DNA from: Mucilaginibacter phenanthrenivorans
Lineage (GTDB): Bacteria; Bacteroidota; Bacteroidia; Sphingobacteriales; Sphingobacteriaceae
Direction: 5' to 3'
Length of the DNA stretch: 64,000 nt
Assembly (NCBI RefSeq): GCF_024721155.1
Contig: NZ_JAHVAP010000006.1
Location: forward strand, 1-64,000
Made by a program: the position numbers and the translations under genes
Notes under the pieces: generated by a model
What the model was told of the DNA's origin: nothing
The model's input: the letters and a program-made list of their open reading frames with translations, nothing else
Database searches by the model: none
In this document: one piece after another, positions 1 to 9,513 of the stretch
Position numbering within the stretch: the first letter of the stretch is position 1
How the letters are laid out: each line of letters opens with the position of its first letter

Positions 1-135
1 TAACGAACCGCGAAGTGCCCCCGCATCTTGGAAAATGAATGGCACGACGCATAACCATGCTCAAAACAAATGTACAATTTTTACCCTAAAAAATTGGTGC
101 AGCCGCCTGGCTGTACCCCAAACATTCTGTTGATT

Positions 136-3100
136 ATGAAGCTAACAACGCTCATTTTAATCACAGTTATTCTGCAGGTAAGTGCCAGCACTTATGCACA
201 GAAAGTTTCGCTGACTGAAAAGAATGCACCGCTGAGTAAGATCTTTGAAAAGATCAGTGAACAAACCGGTTATGACTTCCTGGTATCAACCGAGAATTTA
301 AAGCAGGCGAAGTTAGTTACCATTAGCGTTCAAAATGAAGAACTCAGATCCGCGCTTAATAAAGTATTTGCTGGTCAGCCCTTAACTTTTGTTATCCAGG
401 AAAAAATGGTTGTGGTTTCCAAAAAGGAACCGCCATTACTTGAAAAACCTAAAGGCATCCTCATGGTGCCGGTTACCGTTACCGGAAAAGTAACAGATAC
501 CACCGGCATGCCGCTGCCTGGAGCTACGGTAAGAATTAAAGGCAGTAATAAGATCATGCTTACCGATAAAGATGGAGCATTTACAATAAATGCCCAGGCG
601 GAAGACGAGATTACTGTTTCTTTTATCGGATACAATACTTATTCATTTAAAGTAACTGGTAATCAGACTTTTCAACATATTATATTACATCCTGGGTCTT
701 CAAAGCTGCAGGAAGTTAGCGTTGTTTCAACAGGCTACCAGACCATTCCCAAAGAGCGGGTCACCGGGTCATTTGCCCTGGTCAACAATGAACTGCTGAA
801 CCGGCGGGTGGGCATTAATGTGATTGACCGGTTAGAGGGTGTCGTACCCGGACTAATTTTCAATCATAATACCTATGCATCTTCTACTGGCGCAGACATC
901 AGCATAAGAGGCCACAGTACCTTATTTGCCAATGACCAGCCGTTAATCGTATTGGATAATTTTCCTTATGACGGGGATATCGGTAACATTAACCCCAATG
1001 ATATAGAAAGTGTAACCATTCTGAAAGACGCGGCGGCGGCCTCCATCTGGGGTGTAAAATCTGGTAACGGCGTAATTGTTATTACGACAAAACACGGTGA
1101 AAAAAACAGCAAAATGGTTGTGGAACTTAATGCAAATCTGACCATAGGGGAGAAACCCAACTTATACTATAGCCCCAATTTCTTAGGCAGCGATGATTTT
1201 ATCAATGTTGAAGAAGCATTGTTTAAACAAGGTTATTACACCAATGAGCTATCGAGCACTTCTTATCCGCCGGTGTCTCCTGTAGTTGCCATACTGGCAT
1301 CAAACCTTTCGCAAAGCGAGAAAAACAAAAAAATAGATTCGCTCAGGAATTATGATGTACGGCAGCAATTAGAAAAATACTTTTACAGGCCGTCGGTCAA
1401 CCAGCAATACAGCGTTAATCTTAAAGGCGGAGGAATCAACAACGACTATTTTATATCAGCAGGCTACGATAACGACCTGAGTAATCAAAAGGGAAATGGG
1501 AATCAAAGGGTTACTTTAAACAGTATATACAATTTCAGCCCGACTAAAAAGCTTGATTTTTCCATAGGACTTAATTTCACGCAATCCTTTGCGCAGAGCA
1601 ATAGCCCTGTCGGGAATATTAATGCAGGTTCAAAGTCAATATATCCGTATGCGCAATTTGCCGATGCGAATGGAAATGCGCTTGCAATAGTTAAGGATTA
1701 TGCTGCCAGTTACACCGATGCCGCGCTCCAAAATGGATTTCAAGACTGGAAATACAGGCCGCTGGATGAGCTGAATAATTCGGACAATACTTCTAAACTA
1801 ACAGATAACAAGATCAATTTTGGCATTAAGTACAAAGTTTTTCATGGTTTTAGTGCTGATCTGAAATATCAATATGAAAAAAGCAGTTCCGTAACAGCCG
1901 GTTACAATAGTTTAACCAGTTACTATACGAGAAACCTGATCAATGAGTTTACACAAAACAATTCTGGCGTTCTTTCATACACGGTACCTGTAGGCAGTAT
2001 TTTAGACCAGCAAAACCAGGATCTGACTTCGCAGCGGCTTCGTTTGCAGTCCAATTATAACGAAAACTGGGGAGGGCATATGATCAGTGCTATAGCTGGC
2101 GCGGAGATCAGTGACGTGACAACAGCGGCAAACGCCAATACAATTTATGGGTATGACAAGAGCACTGGTGCATTTACGCCCGTAGACTTTACCAGCTATT
2201 TTCAGAACAATCCTTCCGGTTCATCTTCTAAAATACCGTCTATATTAGGATTTCAAAATTTATCAGACCGGTATATTTCCTATTTTGGAAACGCCGGATA
2301 TACTTTCAAAAACACGTATGGACTTTCCTTAAGCGGCAGAATAGATAAATCTAATTTATTTGGGGTAAACACGAATCAAAAATCTGTTCCGCTCTATTCA
2401 ACCGGTGCAAGCTGGACCTTAAGTAATGAAAAGTTTTATCATATAGACTGGCTACCTTATGCCAAGCTACGCCTGACCTATGGTTATAACGGAAACGTTG
2501 ATAAAAATGTAACGGCTGTAACCACGATCCAGCAATTAAGCAATTCCTATCTGAGTGGTAACCCTTATGCCACGATTGCCAATCCGGGTAACCCGGAACT
2601 GCGGTGGGAAAAAGTATCCATGACCAATCTGGGATTTGATTATGCCACGGGCAACAATGTCCTTTCGGGAAGCATCGAATACTATGTAAAAAAAGGGATA
2701 GACCTGATCGGTGATTCCCCCTTACCGGCTTCTACGGGATTTACAACCTTCCGGGGGAATACCGCCAACACCTCCGGTAAAGGATTGGATGTGGTAGTTA
2801 ACGCAAATAACATTGCAAAAGGCAATTTTAAATGGACGAGCACTTTTTTATTTAGTTACGCTACAGATAAAGTAACCCGTTACAGTGCTCCGGTCGCCGC
2901 CTCAGATGCCTTAATTTATGGTACGGGAAATAACGGTGTTATTTTACCCCTTGTAGACCGGCCTTTATTTGGTGTCTATAGCTATAAATGGGCGGGATTG
3001 GATCCGGCAAATGGCAACCCAAGAGGCTTTTTAAATGGAAAACCAAGTTCGGACTATGCTGCGATTATCGCCAACACACCATTGGACAGTTTAAAATTTA

Positions 3101-3600
3101 ACGGGACATCACGGCCTAAAATTTTTGGCTCTTTTAGAAATACCTTTTCCTATAAGAACTTTTCCCTGTCAGCAAACATCATCTACAAGTTGGATTATTT
3201 CTTTAGAAGAACTTCCATATCCTATTCAAGCCTGTACCAGTTATGGCAGGGTAACAGGGATTATACCAAACGCTGGAAAAAGCCGGGAGATGAATTAATT
3301 ACTGATGTGCCATCTGAGCCCGCGCTGCCGGTTGATGGTTCAAGGGATAGCTTCTATAACTCTTCTGCTGCATTGATCAGTCCTGGGGACTTAATCAGGC
3401 TGCAGGACATTAATATATCTTATGATTTCAATAAAACTGTACTAAGGGGAACACCGTTTCGCCGGTTCCAGGTATACTGTTATATCAATAATATTGGGTT
3501 ACTGTGGAAAGCCAACAAGCAGGGCTTAGATCCGGATCTGTTCTCATCCGCTTTGCCAATACCAAGAACCATTTCCTTCGGTATCAAAACACAACTTTAA
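136..3600 (+). CDS. SusC/RagA-type TonB-dependent outer-membrane receptor with STN domain
   Basis: Outer-membrane TonB-dependent importer of the SusC family, expected to work with the SusD lipoprotein that follows 10 bp downstream. The frame is open from an ATG at 70, but the ATG at 136 opens directly onto a signal peptide (MKLTTLILITVILQVSAS, cleavage near TYAQ); both starts are used in relatives. Order of domains: STN (about residues 25-95 of the short form), carboxypeptidase-regulatory-like beta domain with VTGKVTDTTGMPLPGATV, a TonB-box/linker LQEVSVVSTGYQ, plug with RLEGVVPGL and SIRGHSTL, then the beta barrel ending in SFGIKTQL. STN-bearing SusC proteins are usually signalled by FecI/FecR pairs, which would sit upstream of the window. 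Substrate cannot be read from the sequence. Confidence 0.95.
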   Translation: MKLTTLILITVILQVSASTYAQKVSLTEKNAPLSKIFEKISEQTGYDFLVSTENLKQAKLVTISVQNEELRSALNKVFAGQPLTFVIQEKMVVVSKKEPPLLEKPKGILMVPVTVTGKVTDTTGMPLPGATVRIKGSNKIMLTDKDGAFTINAQAEDEITVSFIGYNTYSFKVTGNQTFQHIILHPGSSKLQEVSVVSTGYQTIPKERVTGSFALVNNELLNRRVGINVIDRLEGVVPGLIFNHNTYASSTGADISIRGHSTLFANDQPLIVLDNFPYDGDIGNINPNDIESVTILKDAAAASIWGVKSGNGVIVITTKHGEKNSKMVVELNANLTIGEKPNLYYSPNFLGSDDFINVEEALFKQGYYTNELSSTSYPPVSPVVAILASNLSQSEKNKKIDSLRNYDVRQQLEKYFYRPSVNQQYSVNLKGGGINNDYFISAGYDNDLSNQKGNGNQRVTLNSIYNFSPTKKLDFSIGLNFTQSFAQSNSPVGNINAGSKSIYPYAQFADANGNALAIVKDYAASYTDAALQNGFQDWKYRPLDELNNSDNTSKLTDNKINFGIKYKVFHGFSADLKYQYEKSSSVTAGYNSLTSYYTRNLINEFTQNNSGVLSYTVPVGSILDQQNQDLTSQRLRLQSNYNENWGGHMISAIAGAEISDVTTAANANTIYGYDKSTGAFTPVDFTSYFQNNPSGSSSKIPSILGFQNLSDRYISYFGNAGYTFKNTYGLSLSGRIDKSNLFGVNTNQKSVPLYSTGASWTLSNEKFYHIDWLPYAKLRLTYGYNGNVDKNVTAVTTIQQLSNSYLSGNPYATIANPGNPELRWEKVSMTNLGFDYATGNNVLSGSIEYYVKKGIDLIGDSPLPASTGFTTFRGNTANTSGKGLDVVVNANNIAKGNFKWTSTFLFSYATDKVTRYSAPVAASDALIYGTGNNGVILPLVDRPLFGVYSYKWAGLDPANGNPRGFLNGKPSSDYAAIIANTPLDSLKFNGTSRPKIFGSFRNTFSYKNFSLSANIIYKLDYFFRRTSISYSSLYQLWQGNRDYTKRWKKPGDELITDVPSEPALPVDGSRDSFYNSSAALISPGDLIRLQDINISYDFNKTVLRGTPFRRFQVYCYINNIGLLWKANKQGLDPDLFSSALPIPRTISFGIKTQL

Positions 3601-3610
3601 TTCTTACGTC

Positions 3611-4990
3611 ATGAAAAAATATATCAGTTTTAGTTTAATCTTCAATAGTATTCTTGTTTTGGCATTCATTTTCAGCGGGTGCAATAAACAGGATGAATTC
3701 TTAAATAAGAAGCCCAATGCGGCGCTTGCTGTACCCGCTTCCCTATCGGATTTTGAATTGCTATTAAATAATGAGGAAATATTTAATGCCTACGATAGCC
3801 CCGCTTTAGGAACATTGTCATCAGATGACCTGTATGTCAGCGACGCTACATTTATATCATCAGAAACGGTGGCACAAAATGTCTACACTTTCGCAAAGGA
3901 TATTTATCAGAGCTCCAATGTTAACGGTGACTGGAATGCCCCTTATCAGCAGGTCTATTATTGTAATGTGGTTTTGGACGGTCTCGCAAAAATACACGTT
4001 TCACCGGACCAGCTTTCAAGGTATAATACGATTAAGGGTGAGGCATTGTTTTTCAGAGCATACGCATTCTATAACCTGGTTCAAACATTCTCAATGCCCT
4101 ATGATCCCCGGACTTCGGGAACAGATCTGGGTATTCCACTACCGGTAACTTCTGACATTAATATGCGATATGGCAGAGGGACTGTCCAGGAAACTTATGA
4201 TAAGATCATCAGCGATATTAATGCAGCAGCAGCGCTTCTTCCTGCGAATTTATCTGCTGTAACCAAGCCTTGTAAACTAAGCTGTAATGCATTTTTAGCA
4301 AGGGTATATTTAGCCATTGCCAAATACGATATGGCGTATACCTATGCCGATAAGTGTCTTTCCCAGTATAATACCCTGGTTGACTACAACACCTTTACTC
4401 CAAACAGAAGTGCCTTGAGTTCAACGCCGTTGGCAGAAGACATATTTCATACCTCTCTTAACGGATACAGCATGACTGCCGGGGCGCAAATGGATAGTGT
4501 AATCTATAAATCATATGATAACAATGATCTCAGGAAAACCTATTTTTTCCGGCCTACCAGGTCAGGTATCGGATTATACTTCAGAGGAACCTATGACTTT
4601 ACAAATAATTATAGCGGCATTGCTACAGATGAAATTTACCTGATCAGAGCAGAGTCCAGTACAAGGATAGGAAACATAACTTCAGGCCTTGCAGATTTAA
4701 ACAGCCTGTTAAAAAACCGGTATAAAGCAGGAACGTTTATTCCGGTGACAACTACTGACCCGGACATCCTGTTAAAAACGATCCTTTTAGAGCGGGAAAA
4801 AGAACTGTTCCTGCGCGGTTTGCGATGGACGGACTTACGGCGGTTAAATAAGGAAGACCGGTTCAAAAAAAATGTGGTTCACATTATTAATGGCGTAACC
4901 TATACGCTTTCACCCAATGACCCTAAATATGCGATGCCCATTCCTGCCCAGGAAATTCAATTAACCGGCATCCCGCAAAATATCAGATAG
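3611..4990 (+). CDS. SusD/RagB-family outer-membrane lipoprotein
   Basis: Surface lipoprotein that captures a nutrient and hands it to the adjacent SusC barrel. A lipoprotein signal is clear: hydrophobic stretch then FSGC with lipid Cys24. The body shows SusD features: N-terminal FLNKKPNAAL, TPR-like helices around GEALFFRAYAFYNLVQTF, and the C-terminal REKELFLRGLRWTDLRRLN, a hallmark of the family. Length 459 aa is at the short end for SusD but complete. It lies 10 bp after the SusC gene and 17 bp before the thioredoxin-like gene, so the three probably form one transcript. Confidence 0.95.
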   Translation: MKKYISFSLIFNSILVLAFIFSGCNKQDEFLNKKPNAALAVPASLSDFELLLNNEEIFNAYDSPALGTLSSDDLYVSDATFISSETVAQNVYTFAKDIYQSSNVNGDWNAPYQQVYYCNVVLDGLAKIHVSPDQLSRYNTIKGEALFFRAYAFYNLVQTFSMPYDPRTSGTDLGIPLPVTSDINMRYGRGTVQETYDKIISDINAAAALLPANLSAVTKPCKLSCNAFLARVYLAIAKYDMAYTYADKCLSQYNTLVDYNTFTPNRSALSSTPLAEDIFHTSLNGYSMTAGAQMDSVIYKSYDNNDLRKTYFFRPTRSGIGLYFRGTYDFTNNYSGIATDEIYLIRAESSTRIGNITSGLADLNSLLKNRYKAGTFIPVTTTDPDILLKTILLEREKELFLRGLRWTDLRRLNKEDRFKKNVVHIINGVTYTLSPNDPKYAMPIPAQEIQLTGIPQNIR

Positions 4991-5007
4991 TATATCATCA
5001 CAAAATT

Positions 5008-6402
5008 ATGAAAGCATTTTTTCTCTTTCTCGCAGTTGCCTGGGGTAGTAATTTATCAGCGCAGTCCGGTTCAGTGGTCATTAAAGGAAACCTGGGTTTC
5101 TTAAAAACCGGGGACAGTGTTATCCTACAGGTCTACCAAAGCCCTCTTTTTAACAGGGAGTCCGACATCATTAAAATAGTTAAAAAAGTTCACAAAGGCA
5201 GCTTCAGCCTTAATGTTCCGATAAGCGAACCCTTTCGGTACGTATCATTGCTATTGCCCTATACGGGTGATAATAAAGACGGAAGCAAAAATTTATATGA
5301 TTTCCTGATTGAAAAAGGAGACAATATGAGGTATTCAACTAAAAATCCTAATGAGTTCTCAGGAAAAGGTTCAAAGAAATGGCTTATTCAAAAAAGATTA
5401 AGCGCAATAGATAACCATTTTCAGAATGGCAATAAAGGGTTCGATGGAATCATTAACCAGTTTAAGGCGATAGATTCGGGCTTGGTCATGAAGCTCAATC
5501 TGCTTTCAAAGCATAAAAGGGACCTGAACAACAATGCAACTAAACTTTTTATAGCTGATAATTTTGCACATTCATGGTTGTTAAAAGCACTGATATTAAG
5601 AAATAGCCGCGCGGATAAAAGAGATATTGCCGGAGTTTTATCAAATTATAAGGATATGACTGCGGGTAAATATTTTACTGCTCAGGATTCTTTAAGCGTG
5701 CTTCCAGGATCAGTTTCTTTTTGCGAGGGTGTAATTGCAAAATATCGCCTGGATTCATGTTTCCGGAAAAATGAGCTGTTTTCCGTGTCCAGATGTTACA
5801 CTGCACTTAAAAGATGCTATTCAGGGCTGCTCAGGGAGAAATTGCTAACTACCCTGCTTTACAACTGCCGTAACAACCCGGAAGATATTTCAGATTGCCT
5901 TAGCGATGCGGCCGGTCTGATTAGAGTTCCAGTTCTTAAAGCGGTCTTAGAAAGTCTTCAAATGGCTGGTTTTAAGGATACTGAAGTTTACAAATTTGCT
6001 TTATCAGACACATCCGGTAAAAAAGTATTCTTGTCAGACTTTAAAGGCAAGATCGTGTTGCTGGATTTTTGGTTTACAGGCTGTTCTGCATGCACGCAAT
6101 TATCTGGAAAATTAAGGAAAATTGAGCCGGAAATTGACCTTAAAAATGTTGTACTCATCAGCATCAATATTGACAAGGATAAGAACAATTGGATTGGCAG
6201 TGTAAGAAGCGGCCAATACACCTCACCTCATGGCATCAATTTGAATACAGGAGTTCTGGGAAATAAGCATCCCTTAATAACGCATTACTTAATAACGGCT
6301 TATCCAACGCTGCTCATTTTCAACAAGGAAGGAAAACGAATGCGAAACCCTCAAGATCCTTTAGCTGATGACGGCAAAGACCTGATATCCTTATTAAATT
6401 AA
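5008..6402 (+). CDS. Secreted TlpA/thioredoxin-like protein
   Basis: Exported thiol-redox protein of the TlpA/ResA-like group. An N-terminal signal peptide (MKAFFLFLAVAWGSNLSAQ) is followed by about 300 residues resembling the N-terminal all-beta plus helical region of Bacteroidota TlpA fusions, then a C-terminal thioredoxin fold with LLDFWFTGCSACTQL, active site C359-S-A-C362, and the cis-Pro region AYPTLLIFNKEGK near the end. It is the third gene of the SusCD cluster and converges on a MauE/DUF6520 pair, also cysteine-linked. Whether it reduces or oxidises its partner cannot be told; the partner is unknown. Confidence 0.88.
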   Translation: MKAFFLFLAVAWGSNLSAQSGSVVIKGNLGFLKTGDSVILQVYQSPLFNRESDIIKIVKKVHKGSFSLNVPISEPFRYVSLLLPYTGDNKDGSKNLYDFLIEKGDNMRYSTKNPNEFSGKGSKKWLIQKRLSAIDNHFQNGNKGFDGIINQFKAIDSGLVMKLNLLSKHKRDLNNNATKLFIADNFAHSWLLKALILRNSRADKRDIAGVLSNYKDMTAGKYFTAQDSLSVLPGSVSFCEGVIAKYRLDSCFRKNELFSVSRCYTALKRCYSGLLREKLLTTLLYNCRNNPEDISDCLSDAAGLIRVPVLKAVLESLQMAGFKDTEVYKFALSDTSGKKVFLSDFKGKIVLLDFWFTGCSACTQLSGKLRKIEPEIDLKNVVLISINIDKDKNNWIGSVRSGQYTSPHGINLNTGVLGNKHPLITHYLITAYPTLLIFNKEGKRMRNPQDPLADDGKDLISLLN

Positions 6403-6406
6403 AACA

Positions 6407-6438
6407 CTAAACTGCTGATTTAGTGATCAGCAGTTTAG
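6407..6438. terminator. 13-bp perfect hairpin between convergent genes
   Basis: CTAAACTGCTGAT at 6407-6419 is the exact reverse complement of 6426-6438, with a 6-nt loop. It sits between the convergent thioredoxin-like and DUF6520 genes. There is no long T-run on either side, so termination by this hairpin is inferred from position and stem strength. Confidence 0.65.
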
Positions 6439-6462
6439 CTTGAAAAAACCAGGGGCCAAAGA

Positions 6463-6753
6463 TCAGGGTATTATTTGAAGCACATGGCTGGTTGGTGAAT
6501 AACCACTGGGTAAGGTATTATCCGCAGGCGGAGTAGCTGCCTGGTAGGGTAAACAGGCAGCATTCCCCGTTACACAATTGTAATCATCGGGATTTATTTG
6601 CTCCCAGCTGAAATTGTTCCCGGTTGTCTTTACCGGGTAATAGGTATTTAATTTATTATTGTTCTTTGCATTGGTAAATGCACTGAACCCGATTGCCATG
6701 GCACCTATCATCAGGCCGAAGGCTATTTGCTTGAAGTTTTTCATTTTTTTCAT
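6463..6753 (-). CDS. DUF6520-family small exported protein
   Basis: A 96-aa protein with an N-terminal signal (MKKMKNFKQIAFGLMIGAMA, then FSAFTNAK) typical of the DUF6520 family of Bacteroidota; the function is not known. The mature part of about 65 residues has two cysteines 8 apart (NCVTGNAAC) and is Pro/Asn rich. Its ATG overlaps the stop of the upstream MauE-like gene by four bases (ATGA at 6750-6753), so translation is coupled. A second in-frame ATG (6744) would remove only MKK. The two Cys and the redox neighbours suggest a disulfide-bonded product; this is inference. Confidence 0.8.
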   Translation of the reverse strand: MKKMKNFKQIAFGLMIGAMAIGFSAFTNAKNNNKLNTYYPVKTTGNNFSWEQINPDDYNCVTGNAACLPYQAATPPADNTLPSGYSPTSHVLQIIP

Positions 6754-7217
6754 TTTTTGAAGACATATATTGAATTACTGAGCCAGAGCGCAGCTATGGC
6801 AATTGATATAAATGCGAGATTAAACCATATATGGTGCGACCAGCTTAACTTTTCGATGGCCCCGCCACAACTGCATGGAAGTTCCTTTTCCCATAATAAG
6901 ACGCTCAGTATATAACCCGTGAACAAGGTCATCAAACAGGTAAAGGCATAAAGGCCCCATCTGGCGAATTGCGGGATAAGCAGTAAAATAGAAATGATGA
7001 TCTCGGCTAATGGAACAAGCCAGGAAATATACACGGCAAACCCACTGATGATATGCACCTTTGACAGACCTTTTAAAAAATGGTCGTGGTCAATTATTTT
7101 GGCATATGCGGTGTACAGAAATAAAAACATGCAGACAAATCGAATGCAGGTGATTAGCTTTTCCTTTGCAAGTCTCGAAAACTGAAACCTGTCTTTTTTT
7201 AAAGTTACACTTTCCAT
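6750..7217 (-). CDS. MauE/DoxX-like redox-associated membrane protein
   Basis: A 155-aa inner-membrane protein with four hydrophobic segments (about 22-42, 58-82, 88-110, 130-150) and the sequence ELPCSCGG between the third and fourth, matching the MauE/DoxX group involved in disulfide formation. The family is known from methylamine dehydrogenase maturation, but no mau genes are here. It is translationally coupled to the following DUF6520 gene and shares the locus with a TlpA-like protein, which suggests a dedicated oxidising or reducing pathway for a small exported protein. Confidence 0.8.
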   Translation of the reverse strand: MESVTLKKDRFQFSRLAKEKLITCIRFVCMFLFLYTAYAKIIDHDHFLKGLSKVHIISGFAVYISWLVPLAEIIISILLLIPQFARWGLYAFTCLMTLFTGYILSVLLWEKELPCSCGGAIEKLSWSHHIWFNLAFISIAIAALWLSNSIYVFKK

Positions 7218-7556
7218 AAAGTAATTTGGTGATCGACATCTTTGTAATTAAATGGTGGCTTCTGCCACCTGTAGGTACGTAACCCACGGTTCTTTTGAAA
7301 TACTCTTTGTCACTAAAAACCCTTTCCTTTTGTATTGCTCTAAACAGAGCAAGCGGTTAATAAATTGATTGCTGATCAAAGTAACCACATTCCTAAAGGC
7401 GAAAACAGGGACAAAAGGGTAGTAACTAAATTTTAATTTAACTAAATGTTAAGCGACTGTTATCTATTAAGAAAACAGTTTAAGGATAATTGGTTACAAT
7501 AATAAAGGTGTTTTTTCATTAAAAAGCTATTACCCTTTATTCCCCCAGGTTGTGTA
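7218..7556. other. Gene-free spacer left of the mobilisation genes
   Basis: AT-rich 339-bp spacer between the MauE-like gene (start at 7217) and the end of the coupling-protein gene. It must carry the MauE promoter, but I could not place a convincing -7 box. No repeats, tRNA or clear attachment site were recognised here. It may contain or lie near a boundary between the SusCD block and the mobile element. Confidence 0.4.
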
Positions 7557-9503
7557 TTATTTCTCAATTGCTTCTTGTGGGTTAAGTTCTCTGGATATAA
7601 TTAACTCTATATCCTTTTTGATATTGAGAAAATTAGCCATAATCATATCATTATCAATGTGCCGCACTTTAGGTAATTCTTTGTAGGCGCTTTCTTCCTT
7701 TTTAATTCCCTCGTGATCATTGATGATTTCATTATGAAAGACTTTTAATTTGATCTTATTATCCGGATTGTCCGCTACCAATCCTACAAATTCCCCGGAG
7801 GAAAGGGCGGCGATCTTTGAAGCAGGAATGGCAAAATCCAATTGCGTTGATTTGCTTACCGATGTGTCCTGGCTATTAATGGTTATACTCTGACGATCCT
7901 GCATAATTTTACCAAAGCGTTCGCTGAGCTGTTTTGCCGTATCACCGGTAACCTGTCCGGCAAGAATATTGCCTACGATACTCATGATCACATCTGCCTG
8001 CTCTCTGCCGTAATCCTTTCGTAATTGGCTTGCATCCTGGATGCCCATAGTGCAACTTATTAAATTAGATCTCCCAGTAGAAATTGTGGGGATCAGGTCT
8101 GCCACCAGGGTGGGGTATTCGTCGAAGATCAGGCTGCTTTTTAATTTTCCTTTCTTATTAATGACCTTCAACATTCGATTTACATAAAGTGATAACACGG
8201 TCCCGTACACCATTATCTTCTGAGGATTATTTCCCATACAAACTATTTTTGGCGCTTCGGGATTATTGATATCTAACGTAAAATCATTTCCCGAAAGCAC
8301 ATAGTAAAGCGATGGCGACACTAATCTGGCCATGCTTATTTTGGCGCTTGCTATTTGTCCTTCCAATTGGTCGTAAGCCTCATTTTGCCAGGCTGAAATA
8401 AAGGGGTTTATCAGAACCTCTATTTCAGGTTCAGTTTTCAGCAAAGCGAACAAGTATTTATATTCCACCTGTGCGAGTTCTATGGCATGAGGAATGGTAC
8501 AGTAAATGCCATCTTTATACTTTCTTAAAAACCATATTAAAGCAGTAACGAAATTGATCGGGGACTCCACAAAAAAATCGCCCTGTTTCTTCACCCACTC
8601 CCTGTTTAACCCCAGCATAAATGTCCGGGCAGATTCCATCGCGTCGGTTAAATCAAACATGGCTTCCGGATATACAGGATTACATCGATGATAAATCTTG
8701 TCAAAGTCGATCACCCAAAAGGTGGGTTTTTCTTTATAATTGTTTTGGTATTTTAATAAAGCGTTATAGGCCAAAATGGAAAGATCAGCAAACTTAAAAT
8801 CATAAATGAACATAGAGAACCCTTTTTTGATATGCTGGTCAATGATATGCCGAATAACAAAGTACGATTTTCCGGCACCTGGCCCGCCACAAACCAAGGT
8901 GCTTCTGAACGGATTGATAACGTTTATCCAGCTCTTTCGTACCTTACCTTTGTACCAATATTCAGCGGGCAAATTAATTGAATATTCGTTTTCAAGCTTT
9001 CGCTCTTCCTGTGGAAATGTTTCATTTTCATCATTGAATATATCTCTGTTCAAATTGACATTGATAATTCGAAACATCATGCTTACGCCAGTAAGAAAAA
9101 GCAAAAAGCCAATGGTAGTTAATGAAATATAGAGGCCTGCTATTAATAAGTAAGATACCTGGAGTTTGAAAAATATCGCGCTTGAATAATAAATTGTTAA
9201 TCCTAACAACGAATAAATCAATGCAGTTGAGAATTTTATATTTTCCGCCTTCTTTCCTTTTGACCCTATTAAAGATATTATCAGAAAGCCCAAGGCGACG
9301 GACTTGACGATCATGATGCTTCTAAAAATTGATAGCTTAAAAATATTGATCAGCACCCTATTAACAATAGGATAGGTAAAGTGCAATTCGCTAAATGCAC
9401 CATAGCAACTAAAGTAGAAGTGTAAGATTAAAACAAGTATTCCTAAGAATCTTGTAAAATCTATGATTTTTCTTAATGCCTGTTCATTTTCTCCTGTTTG
9501 CAT
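7557..9503 (-). CDS. mobC: TraG/TraD-like coupling protein with YWFCY-type N-terminus (MobC)
   Basis: Type IV coupling ATPase of Bacteroidota mobile elements that delivers the relaxase-bound strand to a secretion channel. The N-terminus contains HFYFSCY, resembling the YWFCY domain, within about four membrane segments (15-40, 55-80, 95-112, 117-145). Walker A is CGGPGAGKSY (about 205-214) and Walker B SSLIFDEYPTL (about 456-466); the conserved TMGIQDASQLRKDYG follows. Length 648 aa is complete. It reads in the same direction as the relaxase, 10 bp after it, as in the usual mobA-mobB-mobC order. The symbol follows Bacteroides usage. Confidence 0.9.
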   Translation of the reverse strand: MQTGENEQALRKIIDFTRFLGILVLILHFYFSCYGAFSELHFTYPIVNRVLINIFKLSIFRSIMIVKSVALGFLIISLIGSKGKKAENIKFSTALIYSLLGLTIYYSSAIFFKLQVSYLLIAGLYISLTTIGFLLFLTGVSMMFRIINVNLNRDIFNDENETFPQEERKLENEYSINLPAEYWYKGKVRKSWINVINPFRSTLVCGGPGAGKSYFVIRHIIDQHIKKGFSMFIYDFKFADLSILAYNALLKYQNNYKEKPTFWVIDFDKIYHRCNPVYPEAMFDLTDAMESARTFMLGLNREWVKKQGDFFVESPINFVTALIWFLRKYKDGIYCTIPHAIELAQVEYKYLFALLKTEPEIEVLINPFISAWQNEAYDQLEGQIASAKISMARLVSPSLYYVLSGNDFTLDINNPEAPKIVCMGNNPQKIMVYGTVLSLYVNRMLKVINKKGKLKSSLIFDEYPTLVADLIPTISTGRSNLISCTMGIQDASQLRKDYGREQADVIMSIVGNILAGQVTGDTAKQLSERFGKIMQDRQSITINSQDTSVSKSTQLDFAIPASKIAALSSGEFVGLVADNPDNKIKLKVFHNEIINDHEGIKKEESAYKELPKVRHIDNDMIMANFLNIKKDIELIISRELNPQEAIEK

Positions 9504-9513
9504 AATCTTAATA

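Noticed and set aside
1..135. End of an upstream gene at the left edge
   Set aside because: The window begins with TAA, which could be a stop codon, but no coding sequence is available to support it.
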